DNA from: Cryptomeria japonica
Lineage: Eukaryota; Streptophyta; Pinopsida; Cupressales; Cupressaceae
DNA length: 64,000 nt
Direction: 5' to 3'
Assembly (NCBI RefSeq): GCF_030272615.1
Contig: NC_081414.1
Coordinates: 914,447,648 to 914,511,647, forward strand
Part shown: piece by piece, positions 60,847 to 64,000 of the stretch
How the letters are laid out: each line of letters starts with the position of its first letter
How positions within the stretch are numbered: position 1 is the stretch's first letter
The notes under the pieces: model-generated
What the model saw: the letters and a program-made list of their open reading frames with translations, nothing else
Databases searched by the model: none
Told to the model about the DNA's origin: nothing
Program-made: the position numbers and the translations under genes

Positions 60847-62250
60847 CAAATCAATTTTGCATGGTCATACGCTGATATGCTTGGATTGGATCCGGATTTG
60901 GTAATGCACCATTTGACAGTTAAACTGGGGCCAAAACCAGTGAAACAGAAATTAAGAAAGATGCATCTACAAGTGGCATTACTAGTCAAGGCAGAACTTG
61001 AGAAATTATTGGATGTCGGATTCACACGCCCAATTGATTATCCTGAATGGATCTCCAACTTAGTGCCTGTTAGTAAACCAGACCGTAGCATCAGAATATG
61101 TACAGATTTCAGAGACATCAAAAAAGCTTGTCCGAAGGATGATTTTCCATTACCAAATATTGACCTGATTGTCGATCTCACAGCAAGTCATGCGATGTTA
61201 TCCTTGATGGATGGATTCTCTAGTTACAATCAAATAAAAATTGCATCCGAAAACTAGCACAAAATAGCATTCACTTGTTCTTGGGGAACCTTCTGCTGGA
61301 ATGTCATGCCCTTTGGGCTAAAAAATGTAGGCGCTACATATCAAAGAGCCATGACTACTATCTTTCATGACCTCATGCACGTTACTATGGAGGATTATGT
61401 TGATGACCTCTTGGGAAAATCAATAGATAGAGATACACATTTGGACATACTTTTAGTTGTCTTTGATCGGTTGGAAAAATATAAAGTAAGATTAAACCCC
61501 AAGAAAAGTGTCTTTGGAGTAACCTCCGAGAAGCTCCTAGGATTCATTGTCTCAAAGAGAGGAATCGAAGCAGATCCAACAAAAGTCAAGGCTATCCTAG
61601 AGATGCAACCACCACGAAACATCAGTCAACTTCGATCTTTGCAAGCGAGACTCCAGTCCATATGAAGATTCATAGCACAACTTACAGATAAGTGTAATCC
61701 TTTTCAGCACTTGCTACATAAAAACATCAAATTCAAATGGGATGATAATTGTCAACAAGCTTTCCAGGCACTCAAAAATTATCTTTTGAATCTGCCAGTT
61801 TTGATGCCATCAATTCCAAATCAACCTTTATTACTATACATATCAGCTACTTCAACAGCACTGGGGGCACTCCTAGCACAACAAGTTGTTGAGGGCAAAG
61901 AAAAGGCAGTCTATTACATCAGTCGCACATTGGTGGGATATGAGCTAAACTACACACCAATTGAGCGTGCATGTCTCACCGTGGTCTTTGCTTCATAGAA
62001 ATTATGACATTACATGCTAACTCATAAGACTAAGTTGGTTGCAAGGATCGATCTGTTGAAATACCTTCTCAATAAGCCAACACTTACTGGGCGACTAGCC
62101 AAATGGGTGATGCTCCTAAGTGAATTCGACATCGAGTATGTGGATAGAAAAGCAATAAAAGGACAAGCTATCACAGATCAGCTAGCGGATGCTCCCATGA
62201 TAGATGATGTTCCTCTAATTTCAAAATTTCCAGATGAATCCATTTTAACA
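60847..62250 (+). pseudogene. Ty3/gypsy reverse transcriptase and first RNase H
   Basis: RT: LGPKPVKQKLRKMH, VGFTRPIDYPEWISNLVPV, RICTDFRDIKKACPKDDFPL, MPFGLKNVGATYQRAM and EDYVDDLLGKS (box at 61396-61407). RNase H follows: LLYISATSTALGALLAQQVV, YYISRTLVGYELNYTPIERA and HKTKLVARIDLLKYLL. Stops near 61255 (TAG), 61663 (TGA), 61996 (TAG) and 62005 (TGA) fall at expected Gln and Arg positions. One frame throughout. The first RNase H lacks the usual first Asp (SATST). Confidence 0.9.
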
Positions 62251-62740
62251 GTGTCACATGCAAAACCATGGCAATTATACTTTGACGGCTCATACACATA
62301 GCATGGGGCAGGAGCTGGCATCCTCTTTATAACTCCTCAAGGGGATTCTATACCAAAATCATATCGATTATCATTTCCTTACACTAATAACATAGCGGAA
62401 TATGAGGCATTAACAACTGGATTACGGATTGCAGTTCAGTGGAAGATCCAAGAACTTCGTGTTTTTGGGGACTCTCAACTAGTAATTTGTCAAGCAACTG
62501 ATGATTACCAAACAAAGGATGAGAAATTAATGCCTTACAAAAAAATGGTGGATAACCTGAAACAACATTTCACAAAGATAGACTTTGAGCAGATACCAAG
62601 AGAGCAGAATCAAGCCACAGATGCCATGGCTACAATTGCTTCACTGATCGATCTACCTCCGAATGAGACCCGCTATGAGTTCTTGGTGGATAACCTTTTG
62701 GTTCCCTCATATGAAATCACTCCTACTAAGATGATGTGTC
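62251..62740 (+). pseudogene. Second, archaeal-type RNase H (aRNH)
   Basis: QLYFDGSYT, stop (TAG near 62299), HGAGAGILFITPQGD, NNIAEYEALTTGLRIA, LRVFGDSQLVICQA and EQNQATDAMATIAS. Asp (FDGS), Glu (AEYEAL), Asp (GDSQ) and Asp (ATDAM) make a complete D-E-D-D set. This domain marks Tat-lineage elements and is thought to have been acquired in addition to the original RNase H. Confidence 0.88.
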
Positions 62741-64000
62741 ATTGGTCCTGAGTCCCAGTTATATGGTTCCATTTTCACATACCTTTGTGACAATACCCTA
62801 CCTCCTAATCTATCCAATAACCAACGTCGCACTTTCATTCGTCAATCTTCTCGGTACATCATTTTAGCCGATATCTTATACCGTCGAGGTCTAGATGGCA
62901 CTCTTCTTAGATGTTTAAAAAGCGACGAAGCTCAAATTGCGTTACGTGAAGTACATGAAGGGATATGTGGTCCACATTCCAGTGGTCCTACCTTAGCCAA
63001 GAAACTCATCAGGACTGGATATTACTAGCCCAATATGGAAAAAGACTCATATCAGTTTGTCAAGAAATGTAAGAAGTGTCAACTTCATGGAGACCTCATC
63101 CATGCACCAACACAAGAACTTCAACCGATTGCAACTCCTTGGCCTTTTTGTCAGTGGGGACTCGATCTCATAGGCAAGATTCACCCTCCTTCTTCCAACA
63201 GTCATAAATTCATTATCACTGCCACAGAGTATTTCACAAAATGGATCGAAGTCATGCCTCTCATGCAAGTCACTAGAAAATAGATTGCTACATTCATTCT
63301 CAACTATATCATTTGTCGATACGGTATTCCTGTTTCCATTATCACCGATAATGGGCGTCCCTTCAAAAATCAGGATGTTCGTGAACTCTGTGATCGCTTC
63401 CATATTTCCCATCGTTTCTCCACACCATATTACCCCCAAGGTAACGGTCAAGCTAAGGCATCTAATAAAACAATCCTTAAAATCTTAAAAAAGATAGTCG
63501 ACGACACTGGCCATAATTGGCATATCCAACTTAATCCCACACTTTGGGCCTACCGCACAAGTGTCCGCACACCTACAAGAGCTACACCCTATTCACTTAT
63601 CTACGGTGTTGAAGCCATCTTACCTATTGAGGTTGAGCTACCCTTTTTACGAGTCTCTTTGCAAAACATTATCAATGATGAAGACTATAGGGTCTCTCGC
63701 TTACAAGAACTTGAACTATTGGATGAATGAAGACAAACTGCTTTTAATCATCTCAAGGCTTATCAACAACGAATGAGTCGCAGCTACAATCACAAAGTCA
63801 AGCCTCGCACATTTGAGTTAGGTGATTTGGTTCTCAGAGAAAACCCAAAAAATCAGTAAGACAGATAGAAGAAGGGCAAGTTTGAACCAAACTGACTTGG
63901 TCCTTACATCATTACAGCAGCATATGGATCTGGTGCATATCAGCTCTCAACCACAGAGGGTGAACCTTTAGAGGATCCTATCAACAACATGCACCTTCAA
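62741..64000 (+). pseudogene. Ty3/gypsy integrase, catalytic Glu changed to Lys
   Basis: A shift near 62740 separates it from the RNase H. The zinc finger has HEGICGPHSS and CKKCQLHG. The core has Asp in QWGLDLIGKI, Asp in IITDNGRPF, and YYPQGNGQAKASNKTI, where the catalytic Glu is expected at 63455-63457 but AAG (Lys) is present. The C-terminal GLDDLVLRE-like segment (ELGDLVLRENP) follows near 63810. Stops: TAG near 63027, 63281 and 63867, TGA near 63727 and 63888, TAA near 63858. Continues beyond the window. Confidence 0.88.

Larger units (their letters stand above)
54493..64000 (+). mobile_element. Ty3/gypsy element of Tat type, 5' LTR missing, runs off window
   Basis: Order on the plus strand: leader, gag, aspartic protease, G-patch, RT, RNase H, a second (archaeal-type) RNase H, integrase. 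Integrase after RT defines Ty3/gypsy; the extra RNase H before integrase marks the Tat group. No LTR or primer site is visible at the left: the leader joins LINE A sequence at 54492/54493. The 3' LTR would lie beyond 64000. About twenty in-frame stops and at least two frameshifts make this copy inactive. Confidence 0.9.

Overview
This window looks like intergenic DNA from a large plant nuclear genome, most likely a gymnosperm (inference). The reasons are one intron-containing plant polygalacturonase gene in 64 kb, nested and eroded LTR retrotransposons and LINEs nearly everywhere else, AT-rich sequence, and coding frames that are mostly in register but full of stop codons. I see no prokaryotic operon, CRISPR array, rRNA or tRNA gene.

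Layout. (1) 1-12746 is a minus-strand Ty1/copia element whose left end lies outside the window. Its 3' LTR is interrupted by a second, complete plus-strand LTR element at 15-6564, flanked by the target duplication CCTTA. The inserted element encodes a four-zinc-knuckle protein and a second ORF of about 1085 codons, but no protease, integrase or reverse transcriptase. It shares its PPT/LTR junction (35 identical bases), LTR ends and primer site with the copia element, so it may be a non-autonomous partner. (2) The copia element abuts 12747-16290, a minus-strand Ty3/gypsy remnant with primer site and LTR. (3) 17035-25764 is one copy of a large direct duplication whose other copy is 47045-54492. 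It carries a field of short GC-rich palindromes, a broken conserved ORF, a 5'-truncated LINE and the 3' part of a second LINE. The second LINE continues to about 31.57 kb in the first copy and has overlapping ORF1/ORF2 (ATGA). (4) 33437-41140 is an eight-exon GH28 polygalacturonase gene on the minus strand. All four catalytic motifs are readable, but there is an in-frame TAG at codon 36 and a 5.65-kb copia element (34101-39754, target duplication ATGTA) inside exon 6. (5) 43700-45704 holds a LINE RNase H remnant followed by a coiled-coil ORF of about 500 codons. (6) From 54493 to the window end is a Ty3/gypsy element of Tat type, lacking its 5' LTR: leader with degenerate repeats, gag, protease, G-patch, RT, two RNase H domains and integrase.

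Across all the elements, nearly every premature stop sits where a Gln (CAG/CAA), Arg (CGA) or Trp (TGG) codon would be expected. That is the pattern of C-to-T change on either strand, consistent with deamination of methylated cytosine in silenced repeats. The polygalacturonase stop fits the same pattern. No gene here looks clearly functional; the polygalacturonase is the only recognisable host gene and appears inactivated.
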